A stretch of 64,000 nt of DNA from Macrocystis pyrifera (GCA_031763025.1 JASSKH010000037.1:1984001-2048000); one strand, 5' to 3'. Shown: positions 32,364-44,083, counted from the stretch's first letter. Notes: generated by a model from the letters alone, not told the origin. Numbers and translations: made by a program.

Positions 32364-33948
32364 GGCCATTTCCTATGCGGTTCGATTTTTGAGCTTCAGA
32401 TTTTGACCCGATGGCATTTTCAGATATGAGGCCGTTTCCTATGCGGTTCGATTTTTGAGCTTCAGATTTTGACCCGATGGCATTTTCAGATACGAGCTTG
32501 ACAAATCGAAAGGGCCTTCTTAAGCGGAAAAATCAGATTTATTGTGCGTGTAGAGATTCGAGCAAACCCCAAGACCAACTGCTGTTTTTGTGATTTGGCG
32601 CCGCGAAGAGACGCGCTGGGTGCGCTGCCCTGCGCGTAGGACCCAAGCGTCCGAGCCCACGCTGACTGCCTCTAGTCTGGTGGCGAAGAGATGTGGCGAC
32701 TGCGCTAGAGTCAACCTGTCTTGGTATTTTGTGTTCCATTTTGTGACTTGACTGCTGCTGCTGCTGCTGCTGCTGTACAGCTGCGGTGTAGTCTACGAGT
32801 ACGTATCCACGGAGAGGCGCGTGCCGAGTGCTCTTCTTTTGGTCTCTAGGCCCGAGCCCGCGCCAGCCGACTCTGGTCTGGCCACGGAGGGATGCGCCGT
32901 CCGCGCGTCGGGCGCGAATCAACGTCGCTATACAGCTGTATCACCATCCAACTCATCGATCGTTCTGCTGCTGTTTGCTGTCGTGGATAACATCTTGAAT
33001 TTAGAGAGCATGCCATTTTTCGATTTGAAAATCTGATGACCCAGGTCGTCGGATTTTGGCTCGTCGGATTTTGGCTCGTCGGATTTTGGCCCAAAATCCG
33101 ACGACTTGGGTCATCGGATTCTCAAATCGAAAAATTTCCGGTCGGATTTTGCATAATCGGACTGCATAAGTAGGGTCATTCGATTTTGAGATCGAAAAAT
33201 ACAAATCTGAAGCTCGAAATCGAACCGCATAGGAAACGGCCTGAGCTTGACAAATCGAAAGGGCCTTCCTATCCGGAAAAATCAGATTTATTGTGCGTGT
33301 AGAGATTCGAGCAAACGCCGAGACCAACTGCTGTTTTTGTGATTTGGCGCCGCGAAGAGACGCGCTGGGTGCGCTGCACTGCGCGTAGGACCCAAGCGTC
33401 CGGCCCACGCTGACTGCCTCTAGTCTGGTGGCGAAGAGATGTGGCGACTGCGCTAGAGTCAACCTGTCTTGGTATTTTGTGTTTGATTTTGTGACTCGAC
33501 TTGCTGCTGCTGCTGTACAGCTGCAGTGTAGTCTACGAGTACGTATCCACGGAGAGGCGCGTGCCGAGTGCTTGCTCTTCTCTTAGTCTCTAGGCCCGAG
33601 CCCGCGCCAGCCGACTCTAGTCTGGCCACGGAGGGACGCGCCGTCCGCGCGTCGGGCGCGAATCAACGTCGCTATACAGCTGTATCGCCATCCAACGCAT
33701 CGATCGTTCCGCTGCTGTTTGCTGTCGTGGATAATATCTTGAATTTAGAGAGCATGCCATTTTTCGATTTGAAAATCTGATGACCCAGGTCGTCGGATTT
33801 TGGGCTTTTGACTTGGGTCGTCGGATTCTCAAATCGGAAAATTTCCGGTCGGATTTTGCATAATCGGACTGCATAAGTAGGGTCATTCGATTTTGGGATC
33901 GAAAAATACAAATCTGAAGCTCGAAATCGAACCGCATAGGAAACGGCC
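32364..33948. mobile_element. PIF/Harbinger-like non-autonomous element, tandemly duplicated copy
   Basis: It starts GGCCATTTCCTATGCGGTTC, ends GAACCGCATAGGAAACGGCC, and is flanked by the 3-bp duplication TTA (32361-32363 and 33949-33951). Internally it contains a repeated left end (32430) and two nearly full units (32430-33241 and 33242-33948), so it is a dimer. GG-starting ends with TTA-like 3-bp duplications point to PIF/Harbinger (inference). Each unit has a CTG run and 'tccggtcggattttgcat' motifs, with no transposase. Confidence 0.75.
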
Positions 33949-34119
33949 TTAGAAAAAATCCGATCGAGAAATCCGATCGAAAAAGTTGGGACTGCACAAG
34001 AAGAATTACAGCAGTAGGTAATAATTGGTGTGCGGTCGGATACGTGGATAGAAAATGCCAGTTTCCGATCGAAGGCAAAATCGGGCTTTTTTTATTCTGT
34101 TGAGAAAAGAGCCTTCTCA

Positions 34120-34544
34120 AGCTGTTTCCTATGCGGTTCGATTTCGAGCTTCAGATTTGTATTTTTCGATCTCAAAAATGAATGACCCTGCTTATGCAGC
34201 CAAAATATGCAAAATCCAACCGGAAAAATTTCGATTTGAAAATCTGATGACCCAAGTCGTCGGATTTACTTCTCGGGTCATCAGATTTTCAAATCGAAAA
34301 ATGGCATGCTCTCTAAATGCAAGATGTTATCCACGACAGCAAACAGCAGCAGAACGATCGATGAGTTGGATGGTGACACAGCTGTATAGCGACGTTGCTT
34401 CGCGCCCGACGCGCTGTCGGCGGGCGGCGCGTCCCTCCGTGACTAGACTACAGTCGGTTGGCGCGGGCTCGGGCCTAGAGACCAAGACAAGCGCACTCGG
34501 CGCGCACCTCTCCGTGGATACGTACTCGTAGACTACACTGCTGT

Positions 34545-34576
<32 letters not shown>

Positions 34577-34895
34577 CAAGACACATTTTGAAACACAAAA
34601 TACCGAGACATCTTGACTCTATCGCACGCGCCATGTCTCTTCGCCGCCAGACCATAGGCAGTCAGCCTTGACCTCGGACGCTTGAGTCCTACGCGCAGGG
34701 CAGCGCACTCAGCAAACGAATACTATACTATTGCAAACATAAGCAGTCGGTCTTGGCGTTTGCTCGAATCTCAGCACGCGTAATAAGTCTGATTTATCCG
34801 CATAGGACGACTGTTTCGATTTGCCAAGTTCACACCTAAAAATGCGATCGGGTCAGAATCTGAAGCTCAAAAATCGAACCGCATAGGAAACGGCC
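34120..34895. mobile_element. PIF/Harbinger-like non-autonomous element, copy B
   Basis: 776 bp, ends AGCTGTTTCCTATGCGG and CCGCATAGGAAACGGCC, flanked on both sides by TCA (34117-34119, 34896-34898). It contains a CAG run at 34545-34576. It lies in inverted orientation to copy A by its internal block. Confidence 0.8.
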
Positions 34896-34898
34896 TCA

Positions 34899-35671
34899 GG
34901 CTGTTTCCTATGCGGTTCGATTTCGAGCTTCAGATTGGTATTTTTCGATTCCAAAAATAAAAGCACACCTGCTTACGTATGCAGTCCGTGTATGCAAAAT
35001 CTGACCGGATTTTTTTCGATTTGAGAATCCGATCGCCCAAGTAGTCAGATTTTGGTCCAAAATCCGACTACCTCAGTCATCAAATTTTCAGATCGAAAAA
35101 TGGCATGGTCTCTAAATTCAAGATGTTATCCACGACAGCAAGCAGCAGCAGAACGATCGATGAGTTGGATGGTTACACAGCTAGAAAGCGACGTTGCATC
35201 GCGCCCGACGCGCGATCTACGGGCGGCGCGTCTCTCCGTGGCCAGACTACAGTCGGCTGGCGCGGGCCCGGGCCTAGATACCAAGAGCAGCACACTCGGC
35301 GCGCAACTCTCTGTGGATACGTACTCGTAGACCACAGCAGCAGCAGCAGCAGTCAGTGGCATTGTGTCACAATACATAGTACCAAGATAGGTTGACTCTA
35401 GCGCACTCGGCACGTCTCTTCGCCGCCAGACCAGAGGCAGGCAGCGTGGGCTCGGACGCTTGGATCCTACGCGCAGTGCAGCGCCTCAGCGCGTCTCTCC
35501 GCGGCGCCAGACCACAACAGCAGTTGGTCTCGGCGTTTGCTCGAATCTCTGCACGCACAATTAAACCTGCTTTTCTCGCATAGGAAGACTGTCGATTTAA
35601 CAATTTCACGTCTGAAAATGCGATCGGGTCAAAATCTAAAGCTCCAAAATCGAAACGTATAGGGAACAGCC
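34899..35671. mobile_element. PIF/Harbinger-like non-autonomous element, copy C, abutting copy B
   Basis: 773 bp, ends GGCTGTTTCCTATGCGG and GTATAGGGAACAGCC. It shares the TCA at 34896-34898 with copy B and has another TCA at 35672-35674. Internal 'cgcgctcgg/gcgcgtctc' blocks and the CAG run at 35335-35352 match the other copies. Confidence 0.8.
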
Positions 35672-36194
35672 TCAATCCCGATTTTTTCGACCGAGCGATC
35701 CGATCGAAAAACGTTTTTGAAGCCCTCTCCACCCCTCTAAGCGCACGGTCGCGCCACACAGCAGCAGCCTAAACACCTCTACGATGTTGGGTTGACTGCT
35801 CTACTGCTGTTGCTGCTGCTGCTGCGCACACCGCAGCACCTCCTAGAACCCGCGAGCAGGACACAAAACAGTTTTCAGAATACTTTGGTATGCAATGCTC
35901 CGAAGAGCGCAAAACCTACAGCCAGCACAATTCGATCTGACTGACGACAGGGAAGGCATCCAGACACACCCCGTCGACTTGATAGTGGATCGGAAACCGG
36001 CCTTTTCGATCCTTCCATTCCGACGGTATAAGAATTGGACTCAGGCTGACTACTATGGGATCGGAATCCAGAATCCAAAACAGGTTTTCCACTTTGTGGT
36101 GGTGAAACCCACACGAAGCTCTGACTTCTTTTTTCTGTTCTAAACTTGCCCGAGGCAGCAAATAATATGTGCTTTTCGACACACTAGGTATTAC

Positions 36195-36701
36195 GCCAAT
36201 TCTTATGCCGTCTGATTTCGCAGTCAGTTGAAAAGGTGCTTTTCAGCACGTTCGCATGAGCTTTTGCCCCGGAAATGTTGAAAATTGGTATTTCTCACCT
36301 CAGAATGCGTCGGAGTTCTCTCCAAGATCTAGCTGGGGGTGTTTCCCGCTTCTCAAGGGGCCCGATTGCAAGAACTCACCGTCGGCACTTTTTCGATCCA
36401 GATGAGGTGAATATGATTGCGATCGGGGATCGGATTGAAGAACACGTTTTTTTTTCGATCCGATCGGGCGTTGGGATCGTGTTTGACCTAGTCGGATCGA
36501 AAAAGTGCTCACGGCAATTTCCTGTATCTGGGTGCCTGGAGGAGCGGGAAACACCCCCAGATAGATCTTGGAGAGAGATCCGACACATTCTGGGGCGAGA
36601 AAGACCAATTTTCAACGTTTCCGGGCTAAAGCTAGTGCGAACGTGCTGAAAGTTTATTTTTAATTATTAATAGCTGCAAACCCAACGGCGTAAGAATTGG
36701 C
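36195..36701. mobile_element. Fold-back MITE, 507 bp
   Basis: The ends are GCCAATTCTTATGCCGTC and ACGGCGTAAGAATTGGC. Most of the element is a long imperfect stem: 36230-36440 pairs with 36460-36655 (for example 'cagcacgttcgcatgagc' with 'gctagtgcgaacgtgctg', and 'tgggggtgtttcccgc' with its complement). Its ends resemble those of the composite at 32163-36040, so both may use one transposase. Confidence 0.75.
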
Positions 36702-37499
36702 ATAGCCGCCGCAACCGAGCTCTCGCCGCACAAAGCACGGGTCGCGACAGCACTTAGAGGGTGTATAGTCCACTGATCAGAGACTCGTCGGTAGCAAGTT
36801 TGAGGTTCGTACGTAGGTAGGTCTGTGTCTGCAGGTCTCGCTTGGAGCGTGAAGCTTAGTCCTTTTATATATCAACTCTTTGATGGACAGAACGGGAGGT
36901 TTTTTCCGATCAGAAAAAGTTGATACAGAAATTGGTCAGGCTCTCACGTCCCAAGCGAGACCTCCATACACAGGCCACCTACGACTATGAAACTTGGCAA
37001 TGGGGGCGCTCAGAGCAAAGGAGCATGCATACTTGGAAGTTTCAGCTTGATCCGTGTTCTGTGAGGCGACGAGTCGTGGCGGCGGTGGGTGCTGTGTGCG
37101 AAAAACATGTTTTGTCTGAGTTCGACCCCATAATAATCGGCCTTAATTTATACAAGGTGATACGTACCGGTATTATTATGGTGGCTGCGCAAAATACCAA
37201 ATATTACAAAATATGCTTATCTAGTTTCCCGTGGGCTATTCAAAACGCATACTCGAATTTGCACAAATATGACGAACTTATATGTCTTTTCGGATTACAT
37301 ATTAAGGGATCTGCGCAAAAGAAAAAACATAGTGAATTTTGCTGATCTATTCCCCCGTTACCGACGACTAATCTGGATAGCATATTATGCTACTGCCTGA
37401 AGAGCCATATTTATGTGATATGATATTCTACCGCTGCATTATGTTCGCCGAAAACCCCCCGGACACTTTGAATTGACCAAGCTTACCCCGAGAGTGGCC
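36702..37499. other. No gene recognised
   Basis: A 141-codon open frame (36920-37345, +) is present, but its residue order does not resemble any family I know and nothing supports its expression. Confidence 0.35.
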
Positions 37500-38160
37500 T
37501 TAGGCCATATCTGCTACAGGCGAGGTTTTGCGAGAAGAATTGCTGCTGCCGCTGCTGCTGCATGCCTCTGCCGCCTGCTGCTGCGCAGCAAATAGGTGAT
37601 GTTGCAGCTGCTGCTGCTGCTGCACGTCACGGACTACTGCTACAGCATGTAGTGTGCTGCTGCTGCTGTTGCTGCAAGCGCTGCGGCACGTAAGCACTGT
37701 GGTAGCGAGCAAGCGCTGCTGCAAACAAGCGCGGATGCATGCAAGCTCTGCTGAAAGCAAACGCTGATGCAAGCAAGCGCTGCTGCGAGCAAGAGAACCG
37801 CTTCAAGCAAGCGCTGCTGCAAGCGCTGCTGCTGCTTGCGGCTGCTACTGCTGCTGCTAGCCCGTACATCCTTGCCGCCACGCGCCTGATCTTTGCCGCT
37901 ACAACCTCTTCTGGGGCAGAGAGGACAACAAAGCAGAAGGAGAGCGATCTTCTCGATGTGGCGGCGTTGCTTGCACAGCGAGTGTCGAGGAGCGCAGGAT
38001 AGACCGTGCTTTTACCTGTTGGTGCTTGGTGCTGCTGGCTGCTCCTACTGCTGGCTGCTGCATGCTGCTGCTGCTGCCGGCCGCTGCAGGTCGGTACTGC
38101 TGCTTGCACGACTTCTGTTCGGCCTGCAAGTGCTGCCGCTGCTGCAATTGTTTTTTTTTT
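37500..38160. repeat. GCT/GCA-rich low-complexity region
   Basis: Dense CTG, GCT and 'gcaagcgctgctg' units create Ala/Leu/Ser-rich frames on both strands. A derived protein cannot be separated from repeat shadow. Confidence 0.6.
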
Positions 38161-39141
38161 TCTCCAGTATAAAAATATACTTTCAGCGTTTTTTTCGTCT
38201 CCGATTATGCGCATGCCGGAAGGTTTTCAATTATGACTATATTTTCCGACGGAAATCCTTGATGAACAAAAATGTTATGCGCAGGCACTCTATTGATATT
38301 TTCTCTTGTTTGTATGCTTTCATACCTTCGCATCTTTGCATTTTCAACTTACGATCTCCTTCCTTCCCGTCCTTTTCTTTGTGCTGTCCAAAGTTCACAG
38401 TCTAAGCTTTAAAGCTCAAAGTTCAAAGCCCCAAAGTCGAATTTGCTTTCACGCGAATCAACAATCCCTGGAATGCACGTATGATAACGTAAACATTAAA
38501 CAGTCGAGAGGCAGTCCTGCCGACGACGCCAATGTCAAGGACAACGTTCGTAGGCCAGCATTTGTATTATATTTCTCACGATGAGGCAACATGGGCTGGG
38601 ACGGACCCTACTGCTGCTATTACGCAGTTTTCCTCCTGGTTTAAGCTTGATCACTCACACGTGGCAGATGTTGTTGTAGCTCTGTCGCCAGACGTCTTCT
38701 GACAGGGTGGGCAAGTGGGCCCTCTTTTCAAAGGAACCAGCAGTAGTATATACGTAGCCTCCTCCATAGCAAGCACCTTGCACGGGGATACCATGACACC
38801 GTGGTGCCTTTTTCAATGCACTGTGGTACAGACCACCAGGTATGTCACTGCTGTTGACTCGGCGACTGCGCATCGACAGCAGTACCACTGCTGTGCCGCA
38901 GTACCGTGCAGTATCACACGTGAGATGAGATAACCTACCCCCGGGATTAGCTTCAGAGCCGAATTTCTCCAAAGCATGCCTTAAGGAGGGAGGGTACACA
39001 CAGTGAAAATGGCGGCGTTGGAAAGGTCTACAGCAGTGATAGTCGATATTTTTTCCAAAGACGCGCCGCTCGGCGTTGGCGCCCTCCCCGTTGCCGAGTT
39101 AGATGAGGTTCGAAGTTCGCCCGAGGAGGTGTGCTCACGCT
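38161..39141. other. No gene recognised
   Basis: Presumed intergenic. No splice-framed or domain-bearing frame was seen. Confidence 0.4.
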
Positions 39142-39249
39142 ATTACGGGGGGCTATAGTAAATAGGACCAACTATTGTTGGTAAAAATATGGAAATATAT
39201 GGTCGTTTGTGTGCACCATAGGTCCTGTTAACTGTGGTCCCCCGTAATA
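39142..39249. mobile_element. TATTACGGGGG MITE, copy 6
   Basis: Ends TATTACGGGGGGCTATAGTA and CTGTGGTCCCCCGTAATA, 108 bp. Confidence 0.85.
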
Positions 39250-39318
39250 GCGTATTCTACGGTATGTATGCTCTTAGAGGTATGGCAGTATGCAGTATAG
39301 CAGAGTGCGCACTCGTAC

Positions 39319-39432
39319 TATTCCGAGGGGACATGATAATCAGGACCAAATAGGCCTACTGCAGTAAAAATACTGGAATATATAGGTTTTTGTGAATACG
39401 ATGGGTCCTGATTCCTGTGGTCCCCCGAAATA
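39319..39432. mobile_element. TATTACGGGGG MITE, copy 7, diverged
   Basis: Left end TATTCCGAGGGGACATGATA. The family interior carries a few extra bases (aggcctactgcagtaaaaat). The right end is GTGGTCCCCCGAAATA. It lies 70 bp from copy 6. Confidence 0.75.
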
Positions 39433-39694
39433 GGGTGAGAGCTACTTTCTCCCCAACAACAAAACAGCTGTCAAGACTGCTGCGGGTGTACTGACAATGA
39501 ACTTCCCAAAACGATGTCATTAGTAACATGTTCAGGTCTGTTGCACAAGCGCCCAAGAGACTTTCCTTCGATCCTGCTCTCAAATATTTTTGCATGTATC
39601 TACGTTTTTTTTTTTTTTTTCGATGATCACTTTTACTTTCCAGCTTTACGTATGAGGTTTTACCCTCAGCGATCTTCTAGACAAGCCGTGGTCA

Positions 39695-40462
39695 GGCCGT
39701 TTCCTATGCGGTTCGATTTTGAGCTTCAGATTTTGACCCGATCGCATTTTCAGATGTGAACTTGGCAAAACGAAACAGTCTTCCTATGCGGAAAAATCAG
39801 GTTTATTGTGCGTGCTGAGATTCGAGCAAACGCCGAGACCAACTGCTGTTATTGTGGTTTGGCGCCGCGCAGAGACGCGCTGGGTACGCTGCCCTGCGCG
39901 TAGGACCCAAACGTCCGAGCCAAGGCTGACTGCCTCTGGTCTGGCGGCGAAGAGACGTGGCGAGTGCGCTAGAGTCAACCTGTCTTGGTACTTTGTTGTA
40001 CATTTTATGACTGACAGCTGCTGCTTTACAGCAGTGTAGTCTACGAGTACGTATCCACGGGGAGGTGCGTGCCGAGTGCGCTTGTCTTGGTCTCTAGGCC
40101 CGAGCCCGCGCCAACCGCCTGTAGCCTGGCCACCGAGGGACGCACCGCCCGCGCTTCGGGCGCGAAGCAACGTCGCTATACAGCTGTTGTGTCACCATCC
40201 AACTCATCGATCGTTCTGCCGCTGTTTGCTGTCGTGGAGAACATCTTGAATTTAGAGAGCATGCCATTTTTCGATTCGAAAATCTGATGACCCAAGTCGT
40301 CGGATTTTGCGCCAAAATCCGACGACTTGGGTCATCGGATTCTCAAATCGAAAAAATTCCGGTCGAATTTTGCATATTTGGACTGCAAAAGCAGGGTCAT
40401 TCATTTTTTAGATCGAAAAATACAAATCTGAAGCTCGACATCGAACCACATAGGAAACAGCC
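39695..40462. mobile_element. PIF/Harbinger-like non-autonomous element, copy D, inside a SINE
   Basis: 768 bp, ends GGCCGTTTCCTATGCGG and CATAGGAAACAGCC, with TCA at 39692-39694 and 40463-40465. Comparison with the uninterrupted SINE (gtggTCAcaggtg) proves that TCA is a 3-bp target duplication. Confidence 0.9.
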
Positions 40463-40626
40463 TCACAGGTGTCGTCGTTTGTCCCCCCGTTGTACGTACC
40501 TTCATTTTTATCGCGCATATAGTTCAGCGTTCCCACTACTCGTCGATTTTCATCGAATGTTGCTAACTCGCGCTCTCGCGCTTTCCGCTAATAATGTTTT
40601 ATGTAAGAACAAGTCCCTACGAATAT

Positions 40627-40702
40627 GCACTCGGTGAGACTCGAACCCACGATTTTGATCTTAGTAGGCACGCGGACCACCTACCAAGCAACCGGGGACG
40701 CC
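40627..40702 (-). promoter_or_regulatory. tRNA-like head of SINE (pol III A and B boxes), copy 1
   Basis: On the minus strand, TTGCTTGGTAGG resembles the A box and GGTTCGAGTCT resembles the B box. The T arm GTGGG-TTCGAGT-CTCAC pairs with one G-T. The acceptor stem does not close, so this is a SINE promoter and not a working tRNA gene. Confidence 0.7.
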
Positions 40703-41395
40703 GATAGCTATGTGCCTTCTTGTTGTGCTTTTTCAATGCCTTCTCCGGCGACCGCCGTTTTTTTTTCTCTCGTTTCCGATTACGGGGCATGCAAGAGGCC
40801 TGCCGGTGCATTGCGACGCACGTTTGTGCCCCGGCCGAGCTCCGTGGCGCATGCTTTTGGACGTCCAGAGTCGCGCGAGCTGTTTCAAGGTGTTGGATTC
40901 GGCCTCGCCGATCCGCGCAGGACGATGAGAACCCTCACAATTTCCTCTGAAGGCCGCGCTTCAAGCTAATTGCTTTGTGACAGCCACGGTGCTGTTTTTT
41001 TCTTTCTCTCAATGCTTTTGAGTGTAGGCATGCTGTAGTGTCAACAGGGGAAAACAGTGCTCAGCAGGAGATTCAACGACAACGAGAGGCTCGCTCTGCC
41101 ATGTGACGTGTTGCCTCTCGCCTGGTCACAGAGGCAGCGGTAAGAACAGCGAGCGTTCCTGGCTCTCCTCTTGTGCAACAGCAGGCCGCGCTTCAACCTC
41201 TTTCCTTTGTGACACAGTCGCAAGGCTCCTCTTTCTGTGTTGTTGTTTGCCCGTGTTCCTCCTTTGTCAACTTTCGTATCCCCAGGTAGTTCGAGGCATC
41301 TACATTCCGCATGGGAACCTTGTCCTTCGTGTATACCGGATGACCCAAAAACACGCACCAACTAACCCTATCCCGAACCCTACGCGCCTGTTCCT
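40703..41395. other. No gene recognised
   Basis: The word 'aggccgcgcttcaa' with 'cctttgtgacac' occurs twice (40952 and 41183), suggesting an old local duplication. No gene is supported. Confidence 0.4.
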
Positions 41396-41995
<600 letters not shown>

Positions 41996-42052
41996 TTGAT
42001 GCCTCTAATGTACTCCTGCTATGAACACTACTGCTGTCAATATTTGAAGCAG

Positions 42053-42221
42053 GCGCGGGCCGTCAATGAAGCGACGAAGGCGATAAGGGCGTCGAGCAGG
42101 CTGGAAGACACCGCCTCCTGCCAGCCGTTGGAGGACGCTATCATGGGCACGTCCCGGTGCTTGCTGGCTTGGATCGAGGCTGCCGCTGCTGCGGACAACG
42201 AGCAACGGCTCTTCCAACCCG
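42053..42221 (+). CDS. Exon a of a large helix-rich gene of unknown function
   Basis: First recognised exon of a series that I read as one plus-strand gene (42053 to about 59209). Bounded by GAAGCAG (ending 42052) and donor GTGCGT (42222), 169 bases, it encodes about 56 residues that look alpha-helical (A-R-A-V-N-E-A-T-K-A-I-R-A-S-S-R-L-E-D and C-L-L-A-W-I-E-A-A-A-A-A-D-N-E-Q-R-L). It ends after one base of a codon (phase 1), which fits exon b. Across the exons the protein is rich in Ala/Leu helices, resembling HEAT/ARM-type repeat proteins in style only. I do not recognise a family. Earlier exons would lie upstream of the CTA microsatellite and were not found. Confidence 0.5.
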
Positions 42222-42446
42222 GTGCGTCTATCCAGAAGGGCCTAGTCACAGGTGCTGCCACTGTTTTGTTGCGGTAATTGTATGTGTGAGTACGAGTGAC
42301 AGAAAATGTATTGGTGGCAGACTGAAGTCTGACGTCCAAGTCCTGCCGTAGCCAACCTCTGCAATATGGTATACCTGTCGATAGGAGCTCGCGCACCAGT
42401 AGTTTTGTAACTGTCGTCAACCTCCGTGCGTTGGTGGATCCCGGTC

Positions 42447-42471
42447 GGTCGGTCGGTCGGTCGGTCGGTCC
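42447..42471 (+). repeat. (GGTC)n microsatellite
   Basis: Six successive GGTC units, intronic to the exon series. Confidence 0.9.
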
Positions 42472-42553
42472 AACCATCTCGAAGGGGTCCCTACCTTTTG
42501 GCGCTGTGTATATCAGAAACTCGTAATGCTGGTATTGCTGTAGGAGAAATTCC

Positions 42554-42662
42554 TATTACGGGGGTCCATAGTTAATAGGACCTATGGTGTACATAAAAAC
42601 CTATATATTTACCTATTTTTACTAACGATATTGGGTCCTATTTACTATGGTCCCCCGTAATA
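42554..42662. mobile_element. TATTACGGGGG MITE, copy 8
   Basis: Ends TATTACGGGGGTCCATAGTT and ATGGTCCCCCGTAATA, 109 bp, in the intron between exons a and b. Confidence 0.85.
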
Positions 42663-42707
42663 ATGATAGTATTACTACTGCTGTTGTTAGTATTTCTGTT
42701 GTAGTTT

Positions 42708-42840
42708 TATTACGGGGGACCATAGTTAATAGGACCAAATATTGTTAGTAAAAGGAGGCAAATATATAGGTTTTTGTGTGTGCCGCCTGGAATTAGACTG
42801 GTTTGTCCCCAAATCGGGACTGCAGCACTAACGGGGTTAA
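42708..42840. mobile_element. Chimera of a TATTACGGGGG MITE and a GACTGCAG MITE
   Basis: 42708-42786 is the left two-thirds of the first family (to 'tttttgtgtgtgccgcc'). From 42787 the sequence is the right half of the second ('tggaattagactggtttgtc', 'gggactgcagcactaacggg'). The switch is abrupt. Confidence 0.75.
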
Positions 42841-43230
42841 GGGGGTGCTGACTCACTCCTCGGCACCAAAAGCCATGGGTTTCTTATGCACGAGGACGCC
42901 TTTAGCTAACTGTATACGGACCCCGCCCCCCGCCAACCCTCCGGGGGGTGTGTTAGTTTCCTCGGTAGCACTATTGCACTATCTATTCTGGCACTATTCT
43001 GGCAGAGGCAGGTGCTATTGGCTGGATTTGGCTGGGCTTGGCCTGTTTTTTTTGGAATTGTCTTGTCTTGGCTTGCCTTGTTCTCGCTAGTTTTCGACAC
43101 CTCCTTCACTGCCTTTTGGCTGGCACACAGATGATATTTACCTTAGCTTGTTAGCTCTGTGCTATACACGTTCCTGTTAATGTCCGACCCTTGGACATGG
43201 GTACTGCTGCACACCCTTCCTTGATGGCAG

Positions 43231-43738
43231 AACTCCTGACCAGCTGCTGCAGATATATGGAGGCGTTGGCAACGGCGCATCCGGCCCGCTTCTCGGCCGG
43301 GTGTCACTCCTTAGCGACGCACGCTGCGGCTGTGCTCATGCGCGCAGTCGCCGGGAGCAGCGAGACTGAATCCTCTAGGGCACTGGTCGACGAAGATTCG
43401 GCGGTATCGGTGGCCAATGGGAATGCAGAGACGGACGTGGGTGCGGCGCCGTCGGTCAATGGGAATGCAGAGACGGGCGTGCATGCGGCACCGTCGGACA
43501 GTGTGATCGAGGAGAGGAACACTCTGGAGGGTTGGGCGGACATGTTCGGGATTTGCCTGTTGCCGTTTTGCGGCGGCAGCGCTGGACGCAGCCGCGCAAA
43601 TGAAAGGCCCTTTCAAGATAGTGCCGATAGAGAACAAGCCGATGGGTTTTACAGTGATAGCGATGGCGACGATAGCGACGATGAGTCCAGGGGCGGCGAT
43701 CGAGGTGACGGGTTTGTCCACGGGAAGGCGAGATCGGG
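43231..43738 (+). CDS. Exon b of the helix-rich gene, with acidic linker
   Basis: Starts after TTGATGGCAG. The leading AA completes the codon left by exon a (G+AA, Glu). Residues begin L-L-T-S-C-C-R-Y-M-E-A-L-A-T-A-H-P-A, continue as a helix to A-A-V-L-M-R-A-V-A-G-S-S, then pass into an acidic linker. The linker holds a 42-base in-frame tandem repeat (N-G-N-A-E-T-D-V-G-A-A-P-S-V and N-G-N-A-E-T-G-V-H-A-A-P-S-D) and later a D-S-D-G-D-D-S-D-D-E-S acidic run. The donor is uncertain. GTGGGT at 43739 leaves phase 2 and fits the next proposed exon. The frame stays open to a TGA near 43854. Confidence 0.5.
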
Positions 43739-44083
43739 GTGGGTCGCGGGGTGGATGCGGCGGGCGGGGATGGCCGGCGTGGAGATCCCGAGTGTCCGTT
43801 CGATCTCCAGCCTGGTGGTCGGGATGAGGGTCTGCCCCTTCGACTGGCCGTCATGATCGCCTCGCGCGCAAAGGTGACCTTTTTCCGTTTCGCGTGTTGA
43901 CGCCCATGTGTTCCGGTGTTGACGCCTTTGCTCGCCTATGTGAAGCGCGCTTGTGCTGACGCGCTTGGGCGCTGGCGCATGTGGCAGGCTTGGTCCCTGA
44001 CAGGCTAGGGTGATGACGTGCTTGGGCACTGGCACACTTGTGCGCTGACAGGCTTGCACGTTGGCGCGACGTTCGTGTAACAG

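Larger units (their letters stand above)
32163..36040. mobile_element. Large fold-back composite element with nested insertions
   Basis: The left arm (about 32163-32360) starts TAATTCTTGTACCGTCGGAC, and the right arm (about 35675-36040) ends TCCGACGGTATAAGAATT. The arms mirror each other over 'ggatcggaaaccggcc', 'cgcagcacctcc' and 'gatgttgggttgactgctc'. The right arm has about 130 extra bases. Between the arms lie the TTA/TCA-flanked 770-bp elements listed separately. No transposase frame was found. Confidence 0.65.
39605..40702 (-). mobile_element. tRNA-headed SINE split by a 768-bp element
   Basis: On the minus strand the SINE starts with a tRNA-like head (40702 down to 40627), continues to 40466, resumes at 39694 and ends in a poly-A tail (T16 at 39605-39620 on the plus strand). 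Without the insertion it is about 327 bp, the same length as the uninterrupted copy at 49759-50086, which it matches throughout. Confidence 0.8.

Noticed and set aside
36920-37345. 141-codon open frame
   Set aside because: No motif, no splice framework, and AT-rich codons unlike the supported genes; may be chance.
37500-38214. 195-codon minus-strand Ala/Ser/Gln-rich frame
   Set aside because: Generated by GCT/CTG repeats; mirror frames exist on the plus strand.
40627-40702. Functional tRNA gene
   Set aside because: Acceptor ends do not pair and the sequence is the head of a SINE with a poly-A tail; the same holds at 50011-50086.
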